Shown: piece by piece, positions 1 through 8,942 of the stretch
Numbering within the stretch: the first letter of the stretch is position 1
Layout: the number at the start of each line of letters is the position of its first letter
Assembly: GCA_016844945.1 (NCBI GenBank)
Contig: JAERTJ010000187.1
Location: forward strand, 1-64,000
Length of the DNA: 64,000 nucleotides
DNA from: Fidelibacterota bacterium
GTDB lineage: Bacteria; Fidelibacterota; UBA8477; JABMPR01
Direction: 5' to 3'
Translations under genes and position numbers: made by a program
Notes under the pieces: generated by a model
Databases searched by the model: none
The model's input: only the letters and a program-made list of their open reading frames with translations
What the model was told of the DNA's origin: nothing

Positions 1-85
1 TGCGTAACAGATGATCTTCAGGTACAAGCTGATCCAGAGTGACCAACTCTACCTTGTTGTTGAGGAATCTCTTTTCTTTTAGCAT
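1..85 (-). mobile_element. 5' end of an IS1182-family transposase (partial, runs off window)
   Basis: Reading leftward from an ATG at 85, 28 codons stay open to the window edge. They end in VTLDQLVPEDHLLR, which matches the N-terminal signature of IS1182-type (DUF772) transposases, usually of the form 'LVPxDHLLRKID'. The rest of the gene lies outside the window, so intactness cannot be judged. No clear ribosome binding site precedes the ATG. A strong stem-loop and a second palindrome lie just upstream and probably include the element's terminal repeat. Family assignment is from recalled motif similarity. Confidence 0.65.
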
Positions 86-95
86 TGGACAAACT

Positions 96-128
96 AAAAA
101 GCTCCCGCTTATTCAGCGAGAGCTTTTT
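96..128. repeat. Stem-loop at the probable end of the IS element
   Basis: A 9-bp perfect stem (96-104 with 120-128, AAAAAGCTC/GAGCTTTTT) is extended by four more pairs after one mismatch and closed by a 5-base loop. It ends in T-runs on both strands, so it could terminate transcription either way. Just upstream of a transposase start, it may shield the transposase from read-through. The following TTTTTCAACAGCCTGA resembles ends of such elements from memory; the exact IS boundary is not resolved. Confidence 0.5.
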
Positions 129-139
129 CAACAGCCTGA

Positions 140-163
140 GGCTCCCAGCTGGGAGCCTTTTTT
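140..163 (+). terminator. Intrinsic terminator (plus-strand orientation)
   Basis: An 18-base perfect palindrome (140-157, GGCTCC...GGAGCC) is followed by TTTTTT on the plus strand. No plus-strand gene remains to its left; only the minus-strand transposase is there. It may be the terminator of a gene that the IS element now separates from it. On the minus strand the palindrome has no T-run after it, so it is a poor terminator for the LPP20 gene. Confidence 0.6.
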
Positions 164-181
164 ATTGGTTAAAGAATTAAG

Positions 182-784
182 CTATTTCGTTTCTCCAACG
201 GCTGCTTCAAGTTCTTGAAAAGCCTGTGAAGCTTTGAATTCAGCATACAGTGCTTCTTCGTTCTTGATAACGTTTACCACTGCTGTACTAACAGCATCTT
301 TTTTCAGACCCATTTGTACATAAGCAACCCAGGTTCCGCCAGATTTCTTATAAGGATAACGTTTCAGAACAGCAACGCCATTCAAGGTATTATTCGTCAC
401 TGTTTTTGATGTGGACTGATAAAATTCCACAATCTGAGTATTCTCAGCCATTCCAGCTTCTTGGGTAAAACTTTTTACCTGGCTCTGTACATTAGCAGAG
501 ATACGTTCTGACAATTCAACTTTTCCAGCCTGTTTGGCTTTGTCAATAGCCAGATCCATTTTCCGTGATTCACCCATACCTACAGCATAGATATAAGTAT
601 CATCTTCTTCTGGAGTATTGATATACCACCCAGGAAGATCTGAAGGTCCATCAGGGTTATTGGCATCCGTTGGCATGTCATTCAGGTTTGATGGTTTTAC
701 CGGTGCAGCTTCAGGAGCACCAGAGCAATTGATCATAACCAATGCTGTCAGTACAATTAAAAAACTTAGTTTCACTACTTTCAT
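182..784 (-). CDS. LPP20-family lipoprotein
   Basis: A 200-residue exported lipoprotein. The start has an ideal AGGAGG ribosome binding site. Residues 1-20 are a signal peptide ending in a lipobox-like VMINC, with Asn before the acylated Cys20. After a Pro/Asn-rich linker, the domain from about residue 50 (PGWYINTPEEDDTYIYAVG...) follows the LPP20/DUF4384-neighbour pattern: a Trp-Tyr-x-x-P opening, then an AVG segment and an Ala/Lys-rich helix. Such proteins sit in the periplasm or outer membrane of many Gram-negatives; molecular function is unknown. It diverges from the lamin-tail gene across a 149-bp spacer. Nothing suggests damage. Confidence 0.75.
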   Translation of the reverse strand: MKVVKLSFLIVLTALVMINCSGAPEAAPVKPSNLNDMPTDANNPDGPSDLPGWYINTPEEDDTYIYAVGMGESRKMDLAIDKAKQAGKVELSERISANVQSQVKSFTQEAGMAENTQIVEFYQSTSKTVTNNTLNGVAVLKRYPYKKSGGTWVAYVQMGLKKDAVSTAVVNVIKNEEALYAEFKASQAFQELEAAVGETK

Positions 785-933
785 ATTTCCTCCTAATTAT
801 TCAAATTCACTTGGCGAAGCGAGTTGAATATAAGTTTTTTATCCCTGATTTCATGAAAAACTTAGCATTAGCAGATGTTGGCAATTAGCTTTCATTCATC
901 GAGTAAACCTCAATACAAAAAGATGGGATTATT

Positions 934-3900
934 ATGCGCAAGATTAGTCTTGTGTTGCTGGCTATCTACCTGCAAGCCAGCGACATACAAGTTTCTGAGG
1001 TCATGTCAAATCCTTCGGGATCTGAATATGAAAATGAATATATTGAGTTATATAACAATTCAGAAAGTGTGATGCACATCAATGGTTGGTTGATCAGTGA
1101 TGGGAATGGTGTCGATTCTCTCTCACATCTCTCTGGTCCAAATGAGATTCCTGCATATAGCTATGCTCTTATTATGGATCCAGGATACGATTATGTTTCG
1201 GGGCCGTACCTGAACCTTATTCCTGACAGCGTTTCAGTTTATACAATATCTACAGATGCCAGTCTGGGGAGTGGGGGGTTGTCAAATTCAGGTGAATCAA
1301 TCATCATTACCCGACCTGATTCTACAATCGCCACACAGATGTCATGGTCATCCTCAACATCCAATGGATATTCCTGGGAGCGTGTTTCGCTGGATCAACC
1401 TGACTCCACAGCGATATGGCAGGAATCCCTTGTGGAATATGGAACCCCAGGATTTCGCAATTCGGTAGCCTTACCACAATTTAACTTGAGTCTCAATGAT
1501 GTTTTGATCACCAGAGCTGAAGATGATGAAAATGTTGAAGTCCTGGTTTCTATCATGAATACTGGGGAGAATGAAATATCTGGAATTGAACTTTCAGTTT
1601 ATCTGGATGAAGATCAAAACCGACAGCAGGGGGAATGGGAGTGGTCAGCTTACTATCAATTCTTGGACAATCTTGCATCAGGAGAAGGATTGCAAATACC
1701 ACTTTCTCTGCTGAAGCTCAGTCCGGGTGTAAATATCCTGGAATTCAATCTGGGTATGAATGAAGATGAGAACCCTGATGATGATTTAATTCGTATTCAA
1801 ATTGTGGGAGCTTATCCCCAAAACGTATTGAGTATCACAGAAATCATGTACAGCCCAGAAGAGGAGCAGGGAGGGGAGTGGGTTGAAATTCAAAACATTT
1901 CAACAGTAGATGTGTCGCTCCAAGGATGGACACTATCGGATGCCAATTCATCCAGACATCTGATCTCAGACAGTCTGTTGGTACTTGAACCCAATACATT
2001 TCTCACCCTCAGTGGATCACAGGATGCCGTAGATTATTTTGGCCTTAACTCTGAGGAGGCGATCGTCCTAAACTCATGGTCTGCCCTGAACAGCTCGTCT
2101 GACTCTGTCCGTATTTTTGATGCAACGGGACGTGAGATTGCCTCTGTCTTCTATCGAGGGAGCTGGGGACATTCAGGAGCTTCTCTGGAGCGTAGATCTC
2201 CAGTATGTTTCCCCACCGCTGAGATAAATTGGAAGAGCAGCACTCACGTTGATGGAGGGACACCCAGTGGAATCAATACGAGGCAGCTACTGCCGGTTCA
2301 AATCCAATTAGAGAAAATTGATATTCAAACTCCAGAATCAATTGGACCCGCTCAGGCAGTTATCACTATACACTTTCAGAATATGGGTATGGATCCTTTA
2401 ACAACATTTGAGGTAGCATCTGATGCAGATATCGTGTGGTATGGAAATTTACTCAGCTTTTTTACTGATTCCCTGATGTTCACTAGCCCTATGCTTTTTC
2501 CAGGATATTCCAATATTCCTATAAGAATGTTTTTAGAAGAGATGTTGCTTGCGGATACTTCGGCAAATGTATTGTTGGGCTTTCCTGATAATCAGATTGC
2601 TCTGAATGAAATCCACTATCTGCCAGGAGAAGATCAAGTCGAATTTCTTGAATTTATTAATATAAGTCAGTCATCGCTTAATCTTGAGGGGTGGAGTTTT
2701 CAGGATCGAAGTGGAAGTAGAGGCTTTGTATCAGGAGTTGTCCAGGTACAGTCTGATTCAATGTTTCTCTGGACTATGGATTCAGTTGTATTGGCTGATT
2801 GGATACCCTGGACCAGCTATTGTATGAATCTAACCACCTGGCCATCACTCAACAATACCTCAGACTCTATTATCATTCGGGATCCCACAGGGAAGCGGCA
2901 ACTTGCTCATGAATATATCTCACCCGCTGGAACAAGTGTTGGAAAGAGTCTGGAACGACTCGCGCTCTGGATGCCCCTTCAAAATGAATCGAGCTGGGGG
3001 GTTTGTCAGGATCTTGATGGGTTCACTCCTGGGCGCCCAAATTCTTTGCTAACACCGCCGGTAAACCTGACACTTGAAGGTCTTCATGTCACTGATTCCC
3101 TACTCTGGGTGAATGAAGTGTTTGAGGTTTCAGCTCTGGTCATCAATAGTGGATTTATACAATCCAGTGGAGCCTCAATTCAGGTTCGACTTAAAAAGGA
3201 GCAGCAACAGTTTTCCCACGTGGAGCAGGAGATTTTTGAACTGAATCCGGGAGATAGTCTCCATGTAAAACTTAAGCTTGTCCCAGAATTTGGTGGGTGG
3301 ACAGAAATGCACATAGGACTTCAGTTTCCAGGTGACGAAGTACCAGAAGATGATTCATTAAGCCATTCTATCTATGTCTCACAGTCATTGTCACCTCTGG
3401 TCATCAATGAGGTAATGCCTCTTCCAGGTGCTTTCGAGGGGGAATGGGTCGAGTTGTATAATCGAAGTGGTTGGGATGTGAATCTCCAGAGCTGGGGTCT
3501 TACAGATGAAAATAAAACGATCAAACCCATCTCGGATTCCACACTCATTCTTGCACCAGATGGATATCTATTACTGGCAGGTCATGGTGTATTTGAATAT
3601 TTGACTGGAGATGAGCTTATCCAGGAAATGGAAGATTTTCCAGTCCTTAACAATTCAGCGGATGCGGTGAACCTGTATGATCCACAGGGCATCAAAATGG
3701 ATGGAATGGCGTATAATGGTGTCACTGGTTTGATGGAGGGTCGCTCACTGGAACGAATTCGTCCCAAAGCTTCAGGCTTTGATATCACAAATTGGGGCTT
3801 ATGTGTTGCTTCGAACGCTTCAACACCAGGGATGATCAATAGCTTATACCTGGACGTTCTTCCCTCAGAACTAAAGATAAATTTGCACCCCAATCCATTT

Positions 3901-4179
3901 TCACCGAATGATGATGGTGAGGCAGACTATTTGGCCATCCAGTATGATTTGCCCTTTGAACAGGGTGTTATGTCAGTGATGATATATGATATGGCAGGTC
4001 GGAAAATTGCTGAACCTGTACAGGCACGACATGTGAGTCATCGTGGGCAAGTTGATTGGGATGGTGAAGCCAGCTATGGCGGCAAAGCAGTAACCGGGTT
4101 ATACATACTGAAAATGTTTATCGACGACCAGGCTGGCAAAGTCTGGACTGAATTGAGAAAAGTTTATCTCGTAAGATGA
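934..4179 (+). CDS. Surface protein with four lamin-tail domains and FlgD-like C-terminus
   Basis: A 1081-residue secreted protein. Residues 1-15 form a short signal peptide. Four lamin-tail (LTD) domains begin near residues 17, 300, 555 and 822; each opens with a strand of the type 'xINEVM...P' followed by a 'EWVELYN'-like motif and 'GWxLxD'. Between them lie CARDB/Ig-like spacers, for example around residues 180-290 and 700-815. The last ~100 residues (PNPFSPNDDGEADY..., then YDMAGRKI and TGLYILK) form a FlgD-Ig-like or type IX-like C-terminal domain typical of exported FCB proteins. A role in surface attachment or nucleic-acid/polymer handling is only a guess. Start: ATG at 934; the ribosome site is weak. 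Confidence 0.8.
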   Translation: MRKISLVLLAIYLQASDIQVSEVMSNPSGSEYENEYIELYNNSESVMHINGWLISDGNGVDSLSHLSGPNEIPAYSYALIMDPGYDYVSGPYLNLIPDSVSVYTISTDASLGSGGLSNSGESIIITRPDSTIATQMSWSSSTSNGYSWERVSLDQPDSTAIWQESLVEYGTPGFRNSVALPQFNLSLNDVLITRAEDDENVEVLVSIMNTGENEISGIELSVYLDEDQNRQQGEWEWSAYYQFLDNLASGEGLQIPLSLLKLSPGVNILEFNLGMNEDENPDDDLIRIQIVGAYPQNVLSITEIMYSPEEEQGGEWVEIQNISTVDVSLQGWTLSDANSSRHLISDSLLVLEPNTFLTLSGSQDAVDYFGLNSEEAIVLNSWSALNSSSDSVRIFDATGREIASVFYRGSWGHSGASLERRSPVCFPTAEINWKSSTHVDGGTPSGINTRQLLPVQIQLEKIDIQTPESIGPAQAVITIHFQNMGMDPLTTFEVASDADIVWYGNLLSFFTDSLMFTSPMLFPGYSNIPIRMFLEEMLLADTSANVLLGFPDNQIALNEIHYLPGEDQVEFLEFINISQSSLNLEGWSFQDRSGSRGFVSGVVQVQSDSMFLWTMDSVVLADWIPWTSYCMNLTTWPSLNNTSDSIIIRDPTGKRQLAHEYISPAGTSVGKSLERLALWMPLQNESSWGVCQDLDGFTPGRPNSLLTPPVNLTLEGLHVTDSLLWVNEVFEVSALVINSGFIQSSGASIQVRLKKEQQQFSHVEQEIFELNPGDSLHVKLKLVPEFGGWTEMHIGLQFPGDEVPEDDSLSHSIYVSQSLSPLVINEVMPLPGAFEGEWVELYNRSGWDVNLQSWGLTDENKTIKPISDSTLILAPDGYLLLAGHGVFEYLTGDELIQEMEDFPVLNNSADAVNLYDPQGIKMDGMAYNGVTGLMEGRSLERIRPKASGFDITNWGLCVASNASTPGMINSLYLDVLPSELKINLHPNPFSPNDDGEADYLAIQYDLPFEQGVMSVMIYDMAGRKIAEPVQARHVSHRGQVDWDGEASYGGKAVTGLYILKMFIDDQAGKVWTELRKVYLVR

Positions 4180-4242
4180 CATTTGTATTTGGTGCGACTG
4201 GAACAGTTTATAACTTCGGCTCAATGTATCAAAAATCAATGA

Positions 4243-4800
4243 GTGTGTTATATTAAAAACAATCTTACAACAGGATACTCAATCTGGTTGGTGCCTGCTA
4301 AACCACAATATGATGATCTTCAACATCTGATTTCCCGGTTGTCAGAACTGAGGGAAACGGATCACTTTTCACCACATGTAACCCTGTTGGGTCAGCTCTC
4401 ACAAGAGGTGGACTGGATTGAGGAGCGTTTCACTGGATTTTTTCCAACAATTGAACCCTTCAAGATAATCTTAGATCAGATCGGGATGTTTGATCAATAT
4501 TACCGTAGTATCATTATGCACGCTGAGCCAAGTTCTATTCTTGAGCAACTCTATTCAAAAGCACTGCAAACTTTTCAAGTAGAACCGGATGGACCTTTTG
4601 TGCCCCATTTGAGTTTGCTTTATAGCGACTACGAGTCATAAAGTAAATGGCAGATGTTGGAAGAGGTTGAGATAAAGCTTCCTGTTTCAATATTGATAAA
4701 GGAGGCGGTCCTCATGGAAACCCGGGGGCGAGCGGAACAATGGAGGGAAGTCTTGAGAATTTCACTTGCGACAGGTTCAGAGAGTAAACATTTTATCTAG
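4243..4800 (+). pseudogene. Cyclic phosphodiesterase (2H family), interrupted by an in-frame TAA
   Basis: The frame from a GTG at 4243 reads 132 residues with both 2H-phosphoesterase motifs: HVTLLG (near residue 46) and HLSLLY (near 122). A TAA stands at 4639-4641. The same frame then stays open for 52 more codons to TAG at 4798-4800 and reads like the missing C-terminal third, including METRGRAEQWREVLRISL, typical of the last strand and helix of bacterial/plant-type 2',3'-cyclic nucleotide phosphodiesterases. So one nonsense change truncates the protein after the second catalytic motif. The truncated product keeps both histidines and might fold poorly. No ATG fits the N-terminus, so it could be eroded too. 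A base-call error is possible. Confidence 0.7.
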
Positions 4801-4843
4801 TCTAAGAATATTAAGCTAATAATGCAATAAAAGGGGGGATTTA

Positions 4844-5911
4844 ATGAAAACACTTATGGTTCTAATGCTACCAGTCCTGATTGCTGCTCAGGATATGTAC
4901 TTCCCAGATACAGTATTTACCATATCTGGTCGAGCGTATCCTTGCACAATTGAGCAATTTACAAGTAAATCCGTGCGAGCAGATTTTACAGGAGATAAGG
5001 TTGAGCCTATCTTACTCAATATTGTGGACAGAATAATTCTTAAGAGCAAGGGAGAGGTGTATAACAGTAAATCAGCCTATGTCGCAGAAATTGATGTTTT
5101 AAACCAAATTAATGCATCTAGAACTATAGAAGTCCCTCCACCAGTACTATCGGCTGACGATTCTGAACAGAATATGATAGAGCCTCCCAGGCAAGAAAAG
5201 GTACATCAAGTCAAGATTTTTACGGTCAAACCAGACAAGCTTTTTTCCATTGGGTTTAGTTATAATCCCATCCAAACCCACTGGTATCAAGTGCTAGAGG
5301 GTTATTATGGCAACGATATCGTCACAGTTGCTGAAAATGTAGTGGATTTCATCCCTGAGTTTTCTTTTTACCTGTCCAATAACGTAGCCATATTCTTCAA
5401 TCTGTCGTATTTCGCCAGCACTTCCAGTCAGGACTATTTATATATTAGAGATTATGTTGAATTTACGGATACTGATGACTACAGTTTTTCTAGTAAGCGA
5501 TCTGTTCTTACACCGCAACTAGGTGCAAAATACGTTATCGGACAGGCTGAAGATAAGAAAACCAGGTTTTACATCGCATTGAGTGGTGGTAAAAGTTTTG
5601 GAAAGGTTGTCAGTGAGTATGTAAACAATGAGGAACAGGATGACATATACCCCATTGAAATTGAAAATTATGAGGAGTTTAATTCAGACCTGAATAGTCC
5701 AATCATTCTCAATGCTTTATGTGGCGCAGAATATCAACTAAATCCCGCACTTTCTTTTTTTGTTAGAGGCACGGTCAGACATCAGATCGTGAGTGCCACC
5801 CTCAAGGTCGAGAGGGAGTATGAAGATGGTAGGATCTACACGCAAAAGGATGAACGAGAGTTAACAGATAATCTCTATTTTGGAGGTTTTGGATTCCATT
5901 TTTACTTTTAA
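4844..5911 (+). CDS. Outer-membrane beta-barrel-like protein, function unknown
   Basis: A 355-residue protein with a strong AGGGGGG ribosome site 5 bases before the ATG. Residues 1-16 are a signal peptide ending in AAQ. Residues ~20-80 resemble the small beta-domain that recurs at the N-terminus of FCB secreted proteins ('...GRAYPCTIEQFTSKSV...ILNIVDRIILKSKGEVY'). From about residue 125 the chain alternates polar and aromatic residues and ends in YFGGFGFHFYF with a terminal Phe, the mark of an outer-membrane barrel recognised by the BAM complex. No enzymatic motif is visible. It is followed directly by a terminator, so it ends this plus-strand unit. Confidence 0.6.
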   Translation: MKTLMVLMLPVLIAAQDMYFPDTVFTISGRAYPCTIEQFTSKSVRADFTGDKVEPILLNIVDRIILKSKGEVYNSKSAYVAEIDVLNQINASRTIEVPPPVLSADDSEQNMIEPPRQEKVHQVKIFTVKPDKLFSIGFSYNPIQTHWYQVLEGYYGNDIVTVAENVVDFIPEFSFYLSNNVAIFFNLSYFASTSSQDYLYIRDYVEFTDTDDYSFSSKRSVLTPQLGAKYVIGQAEDKKTRFYIALSGGKSFGKVVSEYVNNEEQDDIYPIEIENYEEFNSDLNSPIILNALCGAEYQLNPALSFFVRGTVRHQIVSATLKVEREYEDGRIYTQKDERELTDNLYFGGFGFHFYF

Positions 5912-5918
5912 TTAAAGC

Positions 5919-5948
5919 AAAAGAGCCCCGGGTAACCGAGGCTCTTTT
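5919..5948. terminator. Bidirectional intrinsic terminator
   Basis: AAAAGAGCC (5919-5927) pairs with GGCTCTTTT (5940-5948); after a mismatch an inner CGG/CCG pair closes a GTAA tetraloop. T-runs follow on both strands. It lies between convergent genes (the barrel protein and pntB) and can serve both. Confidence 0.8.
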
Positions 5949-5967
5949 TATTTGATATAGAACTTAT

Positions 5968-7353
5968 CTATTCTTCTTTAAGTGACTTAACCAGTCCAGT
6001 TACAACGGCCTTAGCATCACCAAAGACCATCATGGTTTTGTCATCAAAAAAGAGTGGATTAGCTTCACCGGCAAATCCAGCACCCATTGAGCGCTTAACG
6101 AACATCACAGTCCGAGCATAATCAACATTGAGAATCGGCATGCCATATAATGGGCTGTCCTTCTTGGTTCTAGCTGATGGGTTGACCACATCATTGGCAC
6201 CAATAATCAGGGCAACATCAGTGTTTTGGAATTCATCATTGATGTCATCCATTTCATAGAGCACATCATAGGGGACATTTGCTTCAGCCAGGAGCACATT
6301 CATGTGTCCGGGCATACGTCCAGCCACAGGGTGAATAGCATATTTGACATCAATCCCACGTGCAGTGAGTAGTTCACCCATCTCGTGAAGTACATGTTGA
6401 GCCTGAGCCACAGCCAGCCCATATCCAGGTACAATGATAACGGACTGAACAGTGTCCATGATCATTGCTGCATCTTCAGCAGTATAGCGAGTCACTGTTT
6501 TCTGTTCTCCGCCGCCAGATCCAGCTTCACCCGTACTGTCATCTGTTCCAACCGCTCCAAAGAGCACATTGAACAGACTTCGGTTCATGGCTTCACACAT
6601 GAGTTGAGTAAGGATGAGTCCTGAGGCACCAACCAGTGCACCAGCTATAATCAGTACATTGTTGGAAAGCACAAAACCAGTGGCAGAAGCCGCTAGACCT
6701 GAATATGAATTCAAGAGCGCGATAACAACGGGCATGTCGGCTCCACCAATGGGGATCACAAATGTGATTCCAAAAATAGCAGCAGCCGCAATAATCAACA
6801 ACGGCCACATCGGTACATCTGGAGCCATGATGTACATGACACCAAAGACAATGACACCCACGATAAGTATCAGGTTCAAGAACTGATGCAGGGGTAGTAC
6901 GATAGGTCTTCCCGGCATGATTCCCTGCAGTTTGGAAAAGGCAATCAGTGAGCCAGTCAATGTGACTGTTCCGATAAATAGACTCAAAATAAGGGTGATA
7001 TTCACATCAAGTGTGACGGGTATTGTCGTTGGTTCAAGATACTCTGAAAAGGCTACCAGTGTGGAAGCCACACCGCCAAAACCATTAAAAAGTGCCACCA
7101 TTTGTGGCATTTCAGTCATCTCAACGCGTTTAGCAGCTATGCCGCCAATAAGACCACCGACAATCATACCGGCGATAATCTGCACAGGTCCGGCAATCCC
7201 TGAAATAACCAGGGTAATCACAATGGCTATAGCCATGGCAATCATGGCAAACTGATTTCCTCTGCGGGCAGTTTTGGCTGAACCAAGATATTTAAGACCT
7301 ATGATGAATAAGGCTGAAGCAAGGAGATATGTGAACTGTTCCAGATAGATCAT
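5968..7353 (-). CDS. pntB: NAD(P) transhydrogenase subunit beta
   Basis: 461 residues, the usual length. The N-terminal ~260 residues are a series of hydrophobic helices (membrane domain II). The C-terminal part from about residue 290 is the NADP(H)-binding domain III: VPGYGLAVAQAQH near residue 306, GANDVVNP, and DDKTMMVFGDAK near the end. With PntAA and PntAB it makes the inner-membrane enzyme that drives NADPH formation from NADH using proton influx. It is the last gene of the pntAA-pntAB-pntB operon, two bases after pntAB. Between the domains is a short Gly/Thr-rich linker (STGEAGSGGGEQKT). Confidence 0.95.
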   Translation of the reverse strand: MIYLEQFTYLLASALFIIGLKYLGSAKTARRGNQFAMIAMAIAIVITLVISGIAGPVQIIAGMIVGGLIGGIAAKRVEMTEMPQMVALFNGFGGVASTLVAFSEYLEPTTIPVTLDVNITLILSLFIGTVTLTGSLIAFSKLQGIMPGRPIVLPLHQFLNLILIVGVIVFGVMYIMAPDVPMWPLLIIAAAAIFGITFVIPIGGADMPVVIALLNSYSGLAASATGFVLSNNVLIIAGALVGASGLILTQLMCEAMNRSLFNVLFGAVGTDDSTGEAGSGGGEQKTVTRYTAEDAAMIMDTVQSVIIVPGYGLAVAQAQHVLHEMGELLTARGIDVKYAIHPVAGRMPGHMNVLLAEANVPYDVLYEMDDINDEFQNTDVALIIGANDVVNPSARTKKDSPLYGMPILNVDYARTVMFVKRSMGAGFAGEANPLFFDDKTMMVFGDAKAVVTGLVKSLKEE

Positions 7354-7355
7354 GC

Positions 7356-7655
7356 TCAGGCTCCTTTCTCAGTCTTTTTATCTTTTTTAAACATACCCAG
7401 CATGCGGTCGGTTACCATGAATCCGCCAATGACGTTAATCATGGCAAAAACAATAGCGAGCACACCCAAAATTGTGCTGAGCTTCCAGTTACTAGCATTT
7501 GCAGCCAACAGGGCACCCACCACAGTGATTCCTGAAATAGCATTGGAACCAGACATAAGCGGTGTGTGGAGCAGAGGTGGAACTTTTGTGATCAACTCGA
7601 AGCCTATAAACACAGCCAGAGTGAAAACGTAGATGGATACAATCAGACTTTCCAT
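7356..7655 (-). CDS. pntAB: NAD(P) transhydrogenase subunit alpha 2 (membrane part)
   Basis: 99 residues with three or four hydrophobic helices (IVSIYVFTLAVFIGFELI, ISGITVVGALLAA, LGVLAIVFAMINVIGGFMV). The motif VPPLLHTPLMSGSNAISG is characteristic of the PntA C-terminal membrane segment. Here alpha is split into two genes, as in Rhodospirillum and many FCB bacteria, whereas in E. coli the two parts are fused. Its ATG overlaps the stop of pntAA by one base (TAATG), which points to translational coupling. Confidence 0.93.
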   Translation of the reverse strand: MESLIVSIYVFTLAVFIGFELITKVPPLLHTPLMSGSNAISGITVVGALLAANASNWKLSTILGVLAIVFAMINVIGGFMVTDRMLGMFKKDKKTEKGA

Positions 7656-8797
7656 TAGGCGTTCCCTCCAGTCATTGATTTTTTAACTAATTCGTTTTGG
7701 ACTGCTCCGTCATGTGTGATACAGGCACCAGCCGTTACTTCCTCTTCAAAATCAAGGGCGTTATCTTCTTTCTGGAAGATGTTCTTGAATAGATTCAGAA
7801 GATTTTTTGAAAACATGGCACTACCATCAATAGGCAGGGTTGCAGGCAGGTTTACTGTACCGACGATTGTGACACCATGTTTCACCACAGTTTTACCCAA
7901 TTCAGCCAGTTCACAGTTACCCCCCCCTTCAATAGCCAGATCAACAATAACTGATCCAGGACGCATCATTTTCACCATCTCTTCTGTGATGAGAATGGGG
8001 GCTGTTTTACCAAAGATGGCAGCTGTTGTGATAATCACATCTACCTTTGGAAGGCGTGCGGCAATGGCTTCCTGCTCAGCAATGAGAAAGGCATCGGACT
8101 GCTGCTTGGCATATCCACCGGAAGTCTCGACATTTTCCTCAGGCACCTCCATCTGGACAAAAGTAGCGCCCAGACTTTTTACCTGTTCTTCCACAGCTGG
8201 ACGTGGATCAAAAGCTTCCACCTTAGAACCGAGTCGTTTGGCGGTGGCAATTGCCTGGAGTCCAGCAACGCCAGCACCCAATACAAAGGTTGTAGCAGGT
8301 GGAATCGAGCCAGCGGCAGTCATCAGCAAAGGAAAAATTTTATTGAGATGATTGGCAGAGATAAGCACAGCTTTATAGCCCGCAAGGGTTGCCATGGAGC
8401 TCAAGGTATCCATGCTCTGAGCGCGTGATATTCTAGGAATGAACTCAGTGGCAAAACTGGTTATCTTTTTTTCATTCATTGCGTTCAGCGTGTCATGATT
8501 GAAAAGTGGAGCGAGATAACCCATGTAGATGGCTCCATCCTTCATCATCTTAACTTCTTCAACACTGGGGGGTTGAACTTTAAAGACAACATCTGCTGCA
8601 TCAAAAAGCGATTTTTCATCACCCACCAGGGTAGCTCCAGCCTTCTCAAATTGCTCATCTGAGATGAATGAGCCGGCTCCAGCGTTTTTCTGGACAATGA
8701 CTTCATGCTCCAAGCGAGTAAATGCTGTGACCATTCCAGGGACCATCGCTACGCGGGTCTCTCCAGGAAGTGTCTCAACGGGTATACCGATCTTCAC
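7655..8797 (-). CDS. pntAA: NAD(P) transhydrogenase subunit alpha 1 (NAD-binding part)
   Basis: 380 residues of the soluble NAD(H)-binding domain I, related to alanine dehydrogenase. The start MKIGIPVETLPGETRVAMVP is typical. The Rossmann fingerprint LGAGVAGLQAIATA is near residue 172, and RPAVEEQVKSLGA follows. The sequence ends without the membrane segments found in fused PntA; these are supplied by the next gene. A run of eight G's on the coding strand near 7920 (in EGGGNCE) is a possible slippage point, but the frame is intact. It is the first gene of the operon, 145 bp downstream of the CBS gene. Confidence 0.95.
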   Translation of the reverse strand: MKIGIPVETLPGETRVAMVPGMVTAFTRLEHEVIVQKNAGAGSFISDEQFEKAGATLVGDEKSLFDAADVVFKVQPPSVEEVKMMKDGAIYMGYLAPLFNHDTLNAMNEKKITSFATEFIPRISRAQSMDTLSSMATLAGYKAVLISANHLNKIFPLLMTAAGSIPPATTFVLGAGVAGLQAIATAKRLGSKVEAFDPRPAVEEQVKSLGATFVQMEVPEENVETSGGYAKQQSDAFLIAEQEAIAARLPKVDVIITTAAIFGKTAPILITEEMVKMMRPGSVIVDLAIEGGGNCELAELGKTVVKHGVTIVGTVNLPATLPIDGSAMFSKNLLNLFKNIFQKEDNALDFEEEVTAGACITHDGAVQNELVKKSMTGGNA

Positions 8798-8942
8798 GGG
8801 GTCTCTCCTGTATTTGTTATTATTACAAAAATGGTATCATTTATCATGGCGCCAAGATATTTGTACTCATGCCCCCCACAATAGGAGTTTTACATAATCT
8901 TGAAAGAGTATAAGAACCGCTTCATTGGCGGGCAGGGTAAAA

